Part shown: positions 35,083 through 43,442 of the stretch, in pieces
Numbering within the stretch: the first letter of the stretch is position 1
Layout: the number at the start of each line of letters is the position of its first letter
Origin: Streptomyces sp. TP-A0356
GTDB taxonomy: Bacteria > Actinomycetota > Actinomycetes > Streptomycetales > Streptomycetaceae
Length of the DNA: 64,000 nucleotides
Assembly: GCF_001417775.1 (NCBI RefSeq)
Contig: NZ_BBZJ01000018.1
Location: 205,576 to 269,575, forward strand
Direction of reading: 5' to 3'
Notes under the pieces: generated by a model
Told to the model about the DNA's origin: nothing
The model's input: the letters and a program-made list of their open reading frames with translations, nothing else
Databases searched by the model: none
Made by a program: the position numbers and the translations under genes

Positions 35083-35937
35083 TCAGCGGCGCCGGCGGAG
35101 CAGGCGGCCGGCCACGATCGCCGACGCCACGATCAAGGCCGCCGCCGGGGCCGCCCAGCGGAGCGTCGCCGTGGCCGAGACGGTCTCCGGGGCCGGTACG
35201 GGGGCGTAGCGGCCGCGTGGAGGCGCGTGGTCGACCTCCTCGGCGCTGCGGCCGATCATCGTGCGCCGGGCGTGCGCGGCCTCGGCAGGGGGCTCGCCCT
35301 CACCGCCGAGCTCGTCGTCGGGCTGGTCCCGGTCGGCGAAGGGGTCGAGGGACGGCGGAGGGACGTCGGTGTCGAAGACCGAGGGGGCGGGGGCTTCCGC
35401 CGACGCCTCGGCAGAGGTCTTCTCCGACGTGTCCTCCCGCTCCTCGGCGGGAGCCGCCCCCGACGTGACGTCAGTGTCCTTGCCGAAAGCCTCCTCTGAC
35501 GCCTCGCCGGACACCGGAACCGGCTGCCCCAGGTTCTCCGCGAACCGGCCGAGCAGCCGTACCACCGCCGACGCCACCGCGTCCCCGGGCAGTTCCGCGA
35601 TCCGGCCTTCCCCCGCGGCCGTACCCGTGAACGCGACCGTCGTGCCGTCCTCGGCCGGGAGGAGACGTACCGACAGGGACATCTTCACCGTGCCCGTGCC
35701 GCGGGCCTCCGCCGCCTCCCCCTCCATCGCGTACGAGCCGTCGTCCTGTCCCGCGACCCGCAGTGTGCCGCGGTAGGTGATCGTATGACCGCCGGCCCGC
35801 ACCTTCAGACGGCCGGCGACGGGATCGGTGCCCGCATCCTGTTGGAGCCCGGGGATCGCGCGGGCCACCCGGGCGGGATCGGCCAGCGCCTCCCTGAGCC
35901 GCTCGGCAGGAACCGGAACGAACACCTCATGCTCCAT
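35083..35937 (-). CDS. Tail-anchored SRPBCC (CoxG-like) protein
   Basis: 284 residues from the ATG at 35937. The first 150 residues form an SRPBCC domain: EHEVFVPVPAERLREALADP at the start, then DPARVARAIPGLQ, as in CoxG-type proteins that help assemble or anchor molybdenum hydroxylases. A long acidic, Pro/Ser-rich linker (about 155-245) leads to one membrane helix (WAAPAAALIVASAIVAGRLL) and a terminal RRRR, so the domain faces the cytoplasm. No CO-dehydrogenase-like genes are nearby, so its partner is unknown. Confidence 0.85.
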   Translation of the reverse strand: MEHEVFVPVPAERLREALADPARVARAIPGLQQDAGTDPVAGRLKVRAGGHTITYRGTLRVAGQDDGSYAMEGEAAEARGTGTVKMSLSVRLLPAEDGTTVAFTGTAAGEGRIAELPGDAVASAVVRLLGRFAENLGQPVPVSGEASEEAFGKDTDVTSGAAPAEEREDTSEKTSAEASAEAPAPSVFDTDVPPPSLDPFADRDQPDDELGGEGEPPAEAAHARRTMIGRSAEEVDHAPPRGRYAPVPAPETVSATATLRWAAPAAALIVASAIVAGRLLRRRR

Positions 35938-36016
35938 GTCTGCCGAGCCTACCCAGCATGGCCCGAACCGCACCCCGCATCGCGTGATTCGCACCCCCGG
36001 AGGGGGAACCGCGCGT

Positions 36017-37669
36017 TCACGTCGGGTACCTCGGGTGCACCAGCGTCGACGCCGGCAGGCCCGCCACCCGGGTGCGTGCCGCCGCCTGCGCGTCGGCCCA
36101 CAGGGAGGTCCGGGTCAGGGCGGGCAGGCGGGGCTCGCGCGGGTCCAATGTCAGGGCGGGGCGGGTACGAGCGGCGAGTACGAAACCCCAGTCGCGCGGG
36201 GCCCGGGACACGCCCGGCGAGCGGTCGGCATCCGGCACGGCGCCGGAGGCCCGGCGGACGACGCGGTACGAGGCCGTCCGCAGGCCCGCAGCCCGTACCG
36301 TCGCCTCGACCGTCCAGAAGGCACGCGGACGGGAGGTCACCGGGCCCGCGTGCACCACCAGCCGACCGCCCGCCGAGAGAGCGCGGCGGGCCAGACCGTA
36401 GAACTCCTGCGAGTACAGCTTCGTGCTCGCCGTGATGCCGGGGTCCGGCAGGTCCGCGATCACCACGTCGTACGTCCGCCGGGTGTGTCTGAGCCAGCAG
36501 AACGTGTCCCCCGTACGGACCCGGACACGCGGATCGGCGAAGACGTGGCCGTTCAGCGCGGACAGGGCCGGGTCGCGGCGGGCGAGCCGGACCAGCACCG
36601 GGTCCGGCTCGATCACGTCGACCCGCTCCACGCCCGTGTGCCGCAGCACCTCGCGCGCCGCGAGGCCGTCACCGCCGCCGAGGACGAGCACGCGCGCGTG
36701 CGGGCCGCCGCTCATCGCGGGGTGCACGAGCGCCTCGTGGTACAGGCCTTCGTCGCGGCCGCTCACCCGTAGCCGCCCGTCCAGGAAGAGAGCGAGGGGG
36801 TGGCCGCGGGTGCCGCCGGCCAGCACCACCTCCTGGACACCGGTGCGCACCGCGACCCGGACCTGCCCGCCGTACACCGCCTGGCGTGCCGCCCGCTCGA
36901 AGTCGTCGACCAGGACGGCCGCCGTGGCGAGCAGGCCCAGCACGACCAGATTGGCGACCACGAGCAGCCGGTATCCGCGACGGGACAGGTCCCGCCGGAA
37001 CAGGCCGAGCACCAGGGCACCGCCCGCCACCGCGTTGACGCCGCCGGTGAGCAGGGCGCCCCTGAGCTCGCCGAGCTGCGGGAGCAGGAGAAAGGGGAAG
37101 GCGAGGCCGCCGACCAGCGCGCCCACGTAGTCCGCCGCGAACAGGTCGGCGACCGCGCCGCCCGCGTCCTGGCGGCGGATGCGCTGGATCAGCTCCATCA
37201 GCAGGGGGACCTCGGCGCCGATGAGCAGGCCGATGGCGAGCGAGAAGACGACCAGCAGACAGCGTGGGCAGCCGGACCAGGCTCCACCCCAGCCGCCGGT
37301 CCAGGCGAAGACCGCGTACAGGGCCATCGCGCTGCAGCCGCCGACGAGCGCGAGGGCGGCCTCCACGGCGCCGAAGCCGGCCGCGGCGCGAGCGCGGAGC
37401 CGCTTCGCGGCGAGCGAGCCGATGCCCATCGCGAAGACCATCACCGACAGCACGACGGACGCCTGGGTGACCGAGTCGCCGATCAAGTACGAGGCCAGTG
37501 CGACGAGTTCCAGTTCGTACACGAGTCCGCAGGCCGCACAGACGAACACGCCGACGAGGACGAGGAACCTCCCGGTGCCTGGGCGTACGGGCAGCCGCGC
37601 CCGGCTCTGGCCGCCCTCGCCCCAGGGGCGTGGCACGCCGGGTGGTGCGGGCGCGTGCGGATCGATCAC
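36017..37669 (-). CDS. Membrane spermidine synthase-like protein
   Basis: 550 residues. About seven membrane segments fill residues 35-250 (starting FLVLVGVFVCAACGLVYELE), followed by a spermidine-synthase fold with the nucleotide loop VLVLGGGDGLAAREVLRH, VDVIEPDPVL and IADLPDP. Such fusions of a transporter-like domain to an aminopropyltransferase domain are frequent in actinobacteria; whether they make polyamines is not established. It lies downstream of the DUF2617 gene (about 140 bp) on the same strand. Confidence 0.9.
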   Translation of the reverse strand: MIDPHAPAPPGVPRPWGEGGQSRARLPVRPGTGRFLVLVGVFVCAACGLVYELELVALASYLIGDSVTQASVVLSVMVFAMGIGSLAAKRLRARAAAGFGAVEAALALVGGCSAMALYAVFAWTGGWGGAWSGCPRCLLVVFSLAIGLLIGAEVPLLMELIQRIRRQDAGGAVADLFAADYVGALVGGLAFPFLLLPQLGELRGALLTGGVNAVAGGALVLGLFRRDLSRRGYRLLVVANLVVLGLLATAAVLVDDFERAARQAVYGGQVRVAVRTGVQEVVLAGGTRGHPLALFLDGRLRVSGRDEGLYHEALVHPAMSGGPHARVLVLGGGDGLAAREVLRHTGVERVDVIEPDPVLVRLARRDPALSALNGHVFADPRVRVRTGDTFCWLRHTRRTYDVVIADLPDPGITASTKLYSQEFYGLARRALSAGGRLVVHAGPVTSRPRAFWTVEATVRAAGLRTASYRVVRRASGAVPDADRSPGVSRAPRDWGFVLAARTRPALTLDPREPRLPALTRTSLWADAQAAARTRVAGLPASTLVHPRYPT

Positions 37670-37808
37670 GGTCGGAACGCTACGTCACGGTTGCGCTGGG
37701 TCCTGTCACCCACACGTGTGGAACTGCCGGGCCCGGGGCGCCCGGGGTCCAGGGGCGGCGCCCCGCGGACGGCCACCCCAGCACCCTGGCTCATCGGCGC
37801 GAACGGCC

Positions 37809-38378
37809 TCAGACGCCGGACGGACTGAGCGCGCCCGGGCTCGGCTGCGCCTCGTCCGGGTCGCGTGCCGTCGGCTCCCTCACGCCCACCCGGGTGCGCG
37901 TCGCCACCAACTGGCCGTCCTGCGGGTACGCGTGCCAGGTGCGCCAGTGGACCTGACCCTCGTGGTGCTGGGCCAGCAGCGCCGTGAAGGCGTGCGGGCT
38001 GCCCGGGAAGACGCCGGCCAGGCCGTTGGGATGGTCGGAGACCAGGGCCAGCAGCTCCTGGGCCCGACCCGCGAACGAACCGGGCGACAGCACCTCGACC
38101 CGGGCCGCGAACTCGTACTCCCAGTCGCCGACCCGCTTGGCGACACCCAGCGGCAGCGGGGCGCTGGAGCCCGCGATGCACGCCACCGTCTCCGAGCAGT
38201 TGCCCCGCTCCTCCTGCAGGAGCACCTGGTGGGATGCGCCGAGCAGTCTCAACTGGAGCTGGGCTCCGGCGAGTTCCAGGTCGAGCGTGGCCAGTGCGGG
38301 CAGCGGCTCGCGGCCCAGGGTCCACGCGAGGTCGGCCGCACGCGTGTCGGTGTAGGAGGTGTTCAGGGTGGTGAGCAT
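37809..38378 (-). CDS. DUF2617 family protein
   Basis: 189 residues. Recognised from SYTDTRAADLAWTLGREPLP at the start, HQVLLQEERGNCSETVACIA in the middle and HHEGQVHWRTWHAYPQDGQL near the C-terminus. Soluble, single-domain, function unknown. Its usual partner is the adjacent spermidine synthase-like gene, so it may serve that membrane enzyme; this is inferred from gene order only. Confidence 0.85.
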   Translation of the reverse strand: MLTTLNTSYTDTRAADLAWTLGREPLPALATLDLELAGAQLQLRLLGASHQVLLQEERGNCSETVACIAGSSAPLPLGVAKRVGDWEYEFAARVEVLSPGSFAGRAQELLALVSDHPNGLAGVFPGSPHAFTALLAQHHEGQVHWRTWHAYPQDGQLVATRTRVGVREPTARDPDEAQPSPGALSPSGV

Positions 38379-38911
38379 GGATCGGCTCCGCTAGCACGCA
38401 AAGTGAGGAGTGGGTGCGGCGCACCCCGGTCGTGGCGCCGGATGGGAAGGCCGGCTCAGCCAGTCGGGTGGTACGTCCGGTTGGCCCGGTGGGGAGGAAC
38501 GCCTGGGGACAGGTGTCCGAAAGGCGTCCGCGGGCTGCTTTGGGTGGTTGAGAGGGAATCATGAACTGTGGCGCCGCCACAGCGTTTTTACCCAAGTCCG
38601 CCGGGTTTCCATCCCCCCGAGGGCTCCACAGCTCAACTGTTCAACTACGGCGTACGCCAGTGGCATTGGCGCATATGGCATACGCTCCGTCGCGGCCGGG
38701 CAACGGGGCGCGCGCCCAGCGCACAACGCCTGCGGCACGCACCCTCACGCCCCCTCTGCCGGGGGACTCACACGCCCGGTGCTGACGCGCCGGTGCCGCC
38801 CCCTGCCGAGCCGTACCGGGTCGCACGCGCGAGTGCCCGCCGGGACGTTCTCCCGGCGGGCACTCGCCCACCCCGGATGCGCGTTTCCGCGCGGAGCTCG
38901 GCTGCCCCGTG
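38379..38911. promoter_or_regulatory. 530 bp spacer with hairpins
   Basis: No gene is supported between the DUF2617 start and the end of the Gly/His/Cys-rich gene. A tight hairpin CTGTGGCG-C-CGCCACAG followed by CGTTTTT (38566-38589) resembles an intrinsic terminator pointing right, odd because nothing known is transcribed toward it. Near 38870 a second inverted repeat, GAGTGCCCGCCGGGA / TCCCGGCGGGCACTC (38829-38867), is a good terminator for the minus-strand gene whose stop is at 38912. Confidence 0.5.
38829..38867 (-). terminator. Hairpin downstream of the Gly/His/Cys-rich gene
   Basis: GAGTGCCCGCCGGGA and TCCCGGCGGGCACTC form a 15 bp perfect stem separated by the loop CGTTC. It lies about 45 bases after the stop of the minus-strand gene. 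Confidence 0.8.
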
Positions 38912-39232
38912 TCAGCTGCCTCCGCCGCATCCGCCCCCGCCGCAGGACGAGTGGCCCCCGCCGCAGGAGTGACCCCCGCCGCAGGAGTGGTGACCGCCCG
39001 AGTGGCCACCCCCGTGGTGGCCGCCCGACGACGAACCACTGTCGCCCCCGGCGGCCCACCAGCTGCCGCCGTCACCGCCGCCGGCGGAGCTGCGGGAGCT
39101 GCGCGACGACCGCCGCGTCCGTGGGCCGTGGCCCCTCGACCGCAGCGCCGGCTTCCTGGAGCGGCGGTCGGCCATCACGAGGAGTACGACCACGACGATG
39201 CAGACGATCGCCAGACCGATACCGATGATCAC
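38912..39232 (-). CDS. Small membrane protein with Gly/His/Cys-rich tail
   Basis: 106 residues from a GTG at 39232 preceded by GGGGGA. One N-terminal membrane helix (IIGIGLAIVCIVVVVLLVM) is followed by Arg-rich DRRSRKPALRSRGHGPRTRR, so the tail should be cytoplasmic. The last 38 residues are almost only Gly, His, Ser and Cys, with repeated HSCGGGHSCGGGHSSCGGGG. The Cys/His spacing suggests metal binding. No relative of known function is recalled. Codon use is typical for the host. Confidence 0.75.
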   Translation of the reverse strand: MIIGIGLAIVCIVVVVLLVMADRRSRKPALRSRGHGPRTRRSSRSSRSSAGGGDGGSWWAAGGDSGSSSGGHHGGGHSGGHHSCGGGHSCGGGHSSCGGGGCGGGS

Positions 39233-39323
39233 GGCGGTCCCCCTTTCGAATCCCCCGAAGGAGCCCCCGCGGGCCCCTCTGTGTCTCTCGTGTGCACGGG
39301 GGATGCCCCGGCGTCCCGCCCGC

Positions 39324-39360
39324 CAAAGCAGAGTTGAGGAAGTTCTGAGGGTCAACGCAC
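39324..39360. repeat. Left copy of the imperfect direct repeat bracketing the island
   Basis: Core GTTGAGGAAGT at 39333-39343, with matching flanks (CRAAGCA before; C-GAG and CGCA after). It pairs with 44295-44331: 26 of 37 positions agree. It lies about 50 bp beyond the integrase stop, where an attachment site is expected. Confidence 0.5.
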
Positions 39361-39368
39361 GAAAGAGG

Positions 39369-39404
39369 CCCCTGACCTGCACAGAAAGGCAGATCAGGGG
39401 CCGT
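39369..39404 (-). terminator. Terminator downstream of the integrase
   Basis: GGCCCCTGA-C-CTGC, a short loop, then GCAG-A-TCAGGGGCC, directly after the integrase stop on the minus strand. Strong GC stem with one mismatch pair. Confidence 0.75.
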
Positions 39405-39411
39405 CAGGGTC

Positions 39412-40674
39412 TCACTGGGCCGTCTGTGGGCCGTGATGTTCCTGCGAGGCATGCTGAAACACGGTGTCGATGGCACGCCGGGTTCGCTCTCGGCTGTCGG
39501 GCATCAGGTGGGCGTACACCCGCAGCGTCAGCGCCAGGTCGGCATGCCCCATGTACTCGCTGACGGCCTTGATGTTCTCGCCCGCGTCCAACAGCGCGGA
39601 GGCGTAGAAGTGGCGGAGGGCGTGCATGCCGTGCTCGCGCGCCGACTCGTACTTGCCGTCACCGTCCGCTTCCGGGATGAGGCCCGCGGCAGCGAGAGCG
39701 GGCTTCCACTCCTCGCCGTTGAAGTTGCTCCGCCACACGATGCCCCCTTGCTCAGCCGTGAAGATCAGCCGGGCGGACACCTTCGGCCCTTCCGGCACGT
39801 CCCACGGCAACGTGATCTCCACGGGCTTGCAGGCGTCCATGTGCGTCCGGAGGGCTTGCGCCACAGAGTCGGGCAACGGCACGTCCCGCTTCTTGCCGCC
39901 CTTGGGCAGAGCGAAGACCGGGTGCCCTTCCACGTGCTTGATCTGTCGGACGACATGGAGCGTGCGCCCGTCAGCGTCGATGGCGTCCTCAGCCAGTCCG
40001 AACACCTCGCCCTGACGCAGACCGCATCCGGCGCCGACATCGACCATCGCTTGGTACCGCTCCAGAAGGGCCGATCGAACGGCGAACACCTGGGCGGGCA
40101 CCCACGGAACTACGGGATGCGCTTCAGGCCTGGGTCGCCGGACGCTCCGTGCGCTGCACGGATTGCGCGACAACAACGAGTCATCGACAGCGGCAGACAG
40201 GACCGACTGAACGTCCGCGAAGATGTTTCGGGCGTAGGAAGGGCCCACGCCGGGCTTCGCTTCCAGGGCGGCGAGGAATTCCCTGATGTGCTCAGGCCGG
40301 AAGGTCCCGACCGGTCGGGAGCCGAGCACCGGGTAGGCGTGCAGCCGCAGGCGCCGGCCGAGCTCCTTCCTGGCGGTTGCGCTGGGCGTCTTGCTGTCCA
40401 ACCACTTCTCGGCATACTGCCGGAACGTGATCTGCATGGACTTGGGGTCGGTGTACTGACCGCGCGTCATATCCGTCTCAATGGCGCTGAGCCACTTCTC
40501 GGCGAGACGTTTCTTGCCATCTGGGAAGCTCTTGGACTTCTCGGTTCCGTCGGGGCCTACATACCGGGCGCGGTAGCGCATGCCCTTGCCGTGGCGGTCG
40601 GTCTTGACCTTGACGGGCTTGCCGTCCGATCCGGTCTCGGACCTGTACCAGCGGTCTTGGATGTGGCCGGCCAT
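39412..40674 (-). CDS. int: Tyrosine site-specific integrase (AICE/pSAM2 type)
   Basis: 420 residues. An N-terminal Arg/Lys-rich arm-binding region (RYRARYVGPDGTEKSKSFPD) is followed by a SAM-like core-binding domain and the catalytic domain with Arg220 (GCGLRQGEV), His351 and Arg354 (HALRHFYAS), His377 (GHAD) and the nucleophile Tyr387 (RVYAHL). All catalytic residues are present. It integrates or excises an actinomycete integrative element. Its start overlaps the Xis stop, so the two are translated together. Confidence 0.95.
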   Translation of the reverse strand: MAGHIQDRWYRSETGSDGKPVKVKTDRHGKGMRYRARYVGPDGTEKSKSFPDGKKRLAEKWLSAIETDMTRGQYTDPKSMQITFRQYAEKWLDSKTPSATARKELGRRLRLHAYPVLGSRPVGTFRPEHIREFLAALEAKPGVGPSYARNIFADVQSVLSAAVDDSLLSRNPCSARSVRRPRPEAHPVVPWVPAQVFAVRSALLERYQAMVDVGAGCGLRQGEVFGLAEDAIDADGRTLHVVRQIKHVEGHPVFALPKGGKKRDVPLPDSVAQALRTHMDACKPVEITLPWDVPEGPKVSARLIFTAEQGGIVWRSNFNGEEWKPALAAAGLIPEADGDGKYESAREHGMHALRHFYASALLDAGENIKAVSEYMGHADLALTLRVYAHLMPDSRERTRRAIDTVFQHASQEHHGPQTAQ

Positions 40675-40871
40675 CAGGCAGCCTCTCCAAGCCGAGCGTT
40701 CACCCAGGCCCGCACATCACCGGGGTCAAAGCGCAGGTGCCGGCCGACCCGGAAGCCGCGGGGACCGGTGCGCTTCCGGCGCCACTGGTAGACCGTCTCC
40801 ACGCTGGGAAGCTCGAACATCTCGACCAGGTCCTCAGGGGTCAGAAACCGGTTTGGCAGCTCTGAGGCCAT
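40674..40871 (-). CDS. xis: Excisionase-type helix-turn-helix protein (Xis)
   Basis: 65 residues: FLTPEDLVEMFELPSVETVYQWRRKRTG is a MerR/Xis-like winged helix, and FRVGRHLRFDPGDVRAWVNA completes it. Such small proteins bend att DNA so the integrase can excise the element. It overlaps the integrase start and begins two bases after the replication gene's stop, the standard rep-xis-int order of AICEs. Confidence 0.9.
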   Translation of the reverse strand: MASELPNRFLTPEDLVEMFELPSVETVYQWRRKRTGPRGFRVGRHLRFDPGDVRAWVNARLGEAA

Positions 40872-40873
40872 GG

Positions 40874-41892
40874 TCAGCAGTCCCTTTCGTCAGCGAGCAG
40901 GGCTGGTAGTTCTTCGCGGGCGGTCTCGCGGTTGAGTTGGATGTCCCGGCGGATGTTGGCGGCGAGCCAGGATTCGCCGGGGGTGTGGCCGTGCCCGGCG
41001 TAGACCCAGTGCGCGAGGGTGAGGGTGGTTGCCTCTTCTTCGTCGGGGTCGGGCAGGGCAAGGGCGGCGCGTTGCTGGGCTGCGCGGTAGTCGGCGCGGA
41101 CCTGGCGGAGGGCGCCGAGGGTGGTGGAGTAGCGGCGAGACTTGGTGGAGAAGTGGCCCCGGAAGCCGAGCATGTGAGCCCAGTCGCGTAACTTCCGGTC
41201 GGGATAGAGCGCGTGCAGGTCGAGGCAGGCCGCGATGAGCCGGGCAGGATGCTCCGGGACGTCGAGCAGTGCCAGGGCCTCTTTGTTGCCGATGCGGCGG
41301 TCTACGGTGCCGGTGGTCTCGGCGGCCTTGGCGACGTAGGAGGCGACGGACTGTTCGGTGATCTCCTCGCCGTGGCCGAAGGAGCTGATGGCCTGGACGT
41401 CAAGCTGGGTGCCCCAGCGCAGCGTGCGGGCCGGTTGGTCCCCAGCCGGGGGTACGTCGACTGCGACGCGGGCAGCGGCGGCGCGGATGGCGTCGGTGAG
41501 CAGGTCGAGGGTGGCCCAGGCTGGGGGCGAGGTGTCGGGTCCTTCGGGGCCGTCGAAGCGGATCACGGCGTGGAAGTGGACGGCTCCCCGCTTCTGGTAC
41601 TCGGCGACCTTTCCGAAGGAGACGCGGGACTGTTCACGAGCAGCCTTCTGGGTGAGACCGACCCGCTTCGCGATCTCGCGGCGCAGGTAGATCGTGAAGT
41701 AGCGCCACAGGTCGGAGGCGTGGTTGTTCCACAGCACGGCGCCCGCGTAGTCGTAGGTGTCCGGGTCAAGCCCCGGCTGCGCTCCGCTCCGCCGGGCGCG
41801 CTTCCCGGCTCCGCTGCGGGCGCCGCTCCTGCCTCCGGCCCGCTCCGCCCGCGCTGCGCCGACGCGCGCCCACGTGCAGGCGGCCGGGTCAT
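40874..41892 (-). pseudogene. 5'-truncated RepSA-type replication initiator
   Basis: An open frame runs from about 41892 (where an in-frame TGA interrupts it) to the stop at 40874. It contains LDPDTYDYAGAVLWNNHASD, LWRYFTIYLRREIAKRVGLT, the His-rich catalytic region YQKRGAVHFHAVIRFDG, and later SVASYVAKAAETTGTVDRRI. Full RepSA proteins have roughly 150 more N-terminal residues with zinc-binding Cys; here this part is absent, replaced by Arg/Gly/Ala-rich sequence. The nearest start in frame is the GTG at 41737. An origin function is therefore doubtful and the element probably cannot replicate. Confidence 0.75.
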
Positions 41893-42277
41893 GAGTCGAT
41901 CATCGTAGAAGGCAGCCACGGCGAGAACGAGCCTCCGGCGGGGGCGCTCAGGCTCCGAGATGGCGGGGGCGCCGTTCGCGAGTGCCGGCGAGCAGTGGCG
42001 TGCGCGGGGAGCTCCCATCCCGCCTGCCATCGACCCAGGCAAAGCCGAGCAGACGCGGCCCATGGCGTCCAGGTCGTTCGTACAGTGGCGCGCTCCACCT
42101 GGACGCCATGAACCACGCCCGCTCCACGGTGTGTGGGCCGACGGCAGACGGGATGGGAGCTGGGGAGAGTGGTGGGCTGGGGCGGGTGCTGAGGGGGGAC
42201 GACGTCTTGAGTGCCGGTGGCTTGGGTGAGTCGAGCGCGTGGTTGACTGCTGAGGTCGCCGACGACTGGAGAGTGAT
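41893..42277. other. Noncoding island sequence at the broken end of the AICE
   Basis: No gene is supported. The region joins the truncated replication gene to the SnoaL-like gene and holds an inverted repeat, ATGGCGTCCAGGT (42062-42074) and ACCTGGACGCCAT (42097-42109), a perfect 13 bp stem with a 22-base loop that could be an operator or terminator. Confidence 0.5.
42062..42109. repeat. 13 bp perfect inverted repeat
   Basis: ATGGCGTCCAGGT and ACCTGGACGCCAT, 22 bases apart. It lies about 170 bases before the SnoaL-like gene and is not inside any recognised coding region. Confidence 0.8.
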
Positions 42278-42661
42278 ATGACGCACGACGCAAGGGCCGT
42301 TGCTCAGCGCATGTACGCGGCGTTCAACGCTCGTGACCTCGCTGCGGCAGAGACGATCTTCTCCGCCGACTTCGTGAGCCATCCGCTGGGCACCGTCGGC
42401 GTCGACAGCGTCGTCAAGGCGTGGAGCGGGCTTCACGCCACGTTCCCCGACATCCAGGTCATCGTCGAGGACATGGTCGTGGATGCGGACAAGGTGGCGG
42501 TTCGCACGTCCTTGCACGGTGTCTTGGGCGGCGCAGGCGTCGATGACCAGCCCCTGCCCTCGATGATGGAGATCTTTCGGGTGCTCGACGGTCGCATCGC
42601 CGAACTGTGGGGCATATCCACGCTCAACCGCCCGGCGGGTAGCAGCGTGACCCCAGGTTGA
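42278..42661 (+). CDS. SnoaL-like ester cyclase-fold protein
   Basis: 127 residues. The NTF2-like/SnoaL signature is readable: AVAQRMYAAFNARDLAAAET, then FSADFVSHPLG, then WSGLHATFPDIQVIVEDMVV and the C-terminal MMEIFRVLDGRIAELWGIST. Members include polyketide cyclases and many small hydrolase-like proteins of unknown substrate. It is cargo of the accessory island, 145 bp upstream of an ABM-like gene. Confidence 0.88.
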   Translation: MTHDARAVAQRMYAAFNARDLAAAETIFSADFVSHPLGTVGVDSVVKAWSGLHATFPDIQVIVEDMVVDADKVAVRTSLHGVLGGAGVDDQPLPSMMEIFRVLDGRIAELWGISTLNRPAGSSVTPG

Positions 42662-42806
42662 TCACTTGCGAGATGATCTCGGTGTGCGTAGTGGCGATGG
42701 GCTGTGTGGGCGTTCGGCCGTGACCTCTCGTCCTTGTGTCTCCAGGCCACCGATGGAAGGGTCCTGGTCCAGGCACAACGGTTCATCCCAGGGAGAGGGA
42801 GTCACT

Positions 42807-43106
42807 ATGACTTACGGCTACATCGCCTCGATGAAAACCCAAACCGGTTCCCGCGACGAAGTCGTCTCCATTTTGTTGAGTGGTGTGGACGGCCTCCGCG
42901 AGGCGGGATGCCACCTCTACGTTGTCAGCGTGTCCGACGACGATGACGTGACGATCTGGGTGACCGAGGTCTGGGAGAGCAAGGAACACCACGATGCTTC
43001 GCTGGAGCTGCCGGAGACAAAAGCTGCCATCGGCAAGGCGATGCCGATGCTGACGGGAGAGTTCACCAGGCAGGAGGTGTCCGCCGTGGGCGGGCTGGGA
43101 CTGTAG
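42807..43106 (+). CDS. Antibiotic biosynthesis monooxygenase (ABM) domain protein
   Basis: 99 residues from the ATG at 42807, with GGGAGAGGGAG upstream; the longer frame is not conserved. The dimeric alpha-beta barrel pattern is visible: YGYIASMKTQTGSRDEVVSI, CHLYVVSVSDDDDVTIWVTE and VWESKEHHDASLELPETKAA. Such small proteins oxidise quinones or act as signal/heme-related enzymes. With the SnoaL-like gene it may form a two-gene unit; no other biosynthetic genes are near. Confidence 0.88.
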   Translation: MTYGYIASMKTQTGSRDEVVSILLSGVDGLREAGCHLYVVSVSDDDDVTIWVTEVWESKEHHDASLELPETKAAIGKAMPMLTGEFTRQEVSAVGGLGL

Positions 43107-43442
43107 ACGTTGTCAAGACTGCATTAGTCTCTGACACCAGCGCTGACACCAACAAGCACGAACAGCAGCGTTCGGTGCCGGATGTCAGTGGACGATCGAC
43201 CGAGGCGCAGGGACCGTTGGTCGACGTTGACAAGCCCCTGTGATCAACCTGATAAGGATGAGGCCACAGGTTCAAACTCTGTGAGCTCTAACGAGGTTTC
43301 CCCTGAAGGCTGTTTGAGTGACTGGAGCGTCACCTTCCGTACGCGGACACGCAACGTGTGGTGCGATGCCCACGTGAAATCCGGGGGCCGGGCTCGGAAA
43401 GCGACCCCCGCCCTGGATCCGTGGACGACTGAAGGGAAGCCC
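43107..43442. other. 336 bp island spacer around the tRNA fragment
   Basis: Lower in GC than the rest of the window. Contains two copies of CTGACACCA 11 bases apart (43131 and 43142 regions), CGTTGTCAAG and CGTTGACAAG 115 bases apart, and the tRNA-Ile fragment. Such short repeats near an att core can be integrase arm sites. The end of it carries the leader of the DUF4360 gene (GAAGGGA before the ATG). Confidence 0.4.
43247..43288 (+). other. 3'-half fragment of a tRNA-Ile(GAT) gene, possible old att site
   Basis: The sequence from CCTGATAAGGATGAGG to the T-arm (ACAGG-TTCAAAC-TCTGT, 43265-43281) matches the 3' half of a tRNA-Ile: anticodon loop CTGATAA with GAT, the 3' anticodon stem GGATG, variable loop and T-arm. 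The 5' half, including the 5' anticodon stem CATCC, is absent, so this is not a functional tRNA. AICEs integrate in tRNA genes and carry such 3' halves, so it may mark an attachment site. Confidence 0.65.

Noticed and set aside
43247..43288. Functional tRNA gene
   Set aside because: No acceptor or D-arm 5' half; the 5' anticodon stem does not pair.
43182..43442. N-terminal extension of the DUF4360 frame
   Set aside because: It runs through the tRNA fragment and lacks codon bias; the ATG at 43443 has a ribosome-binding site and starts a signal peptide.
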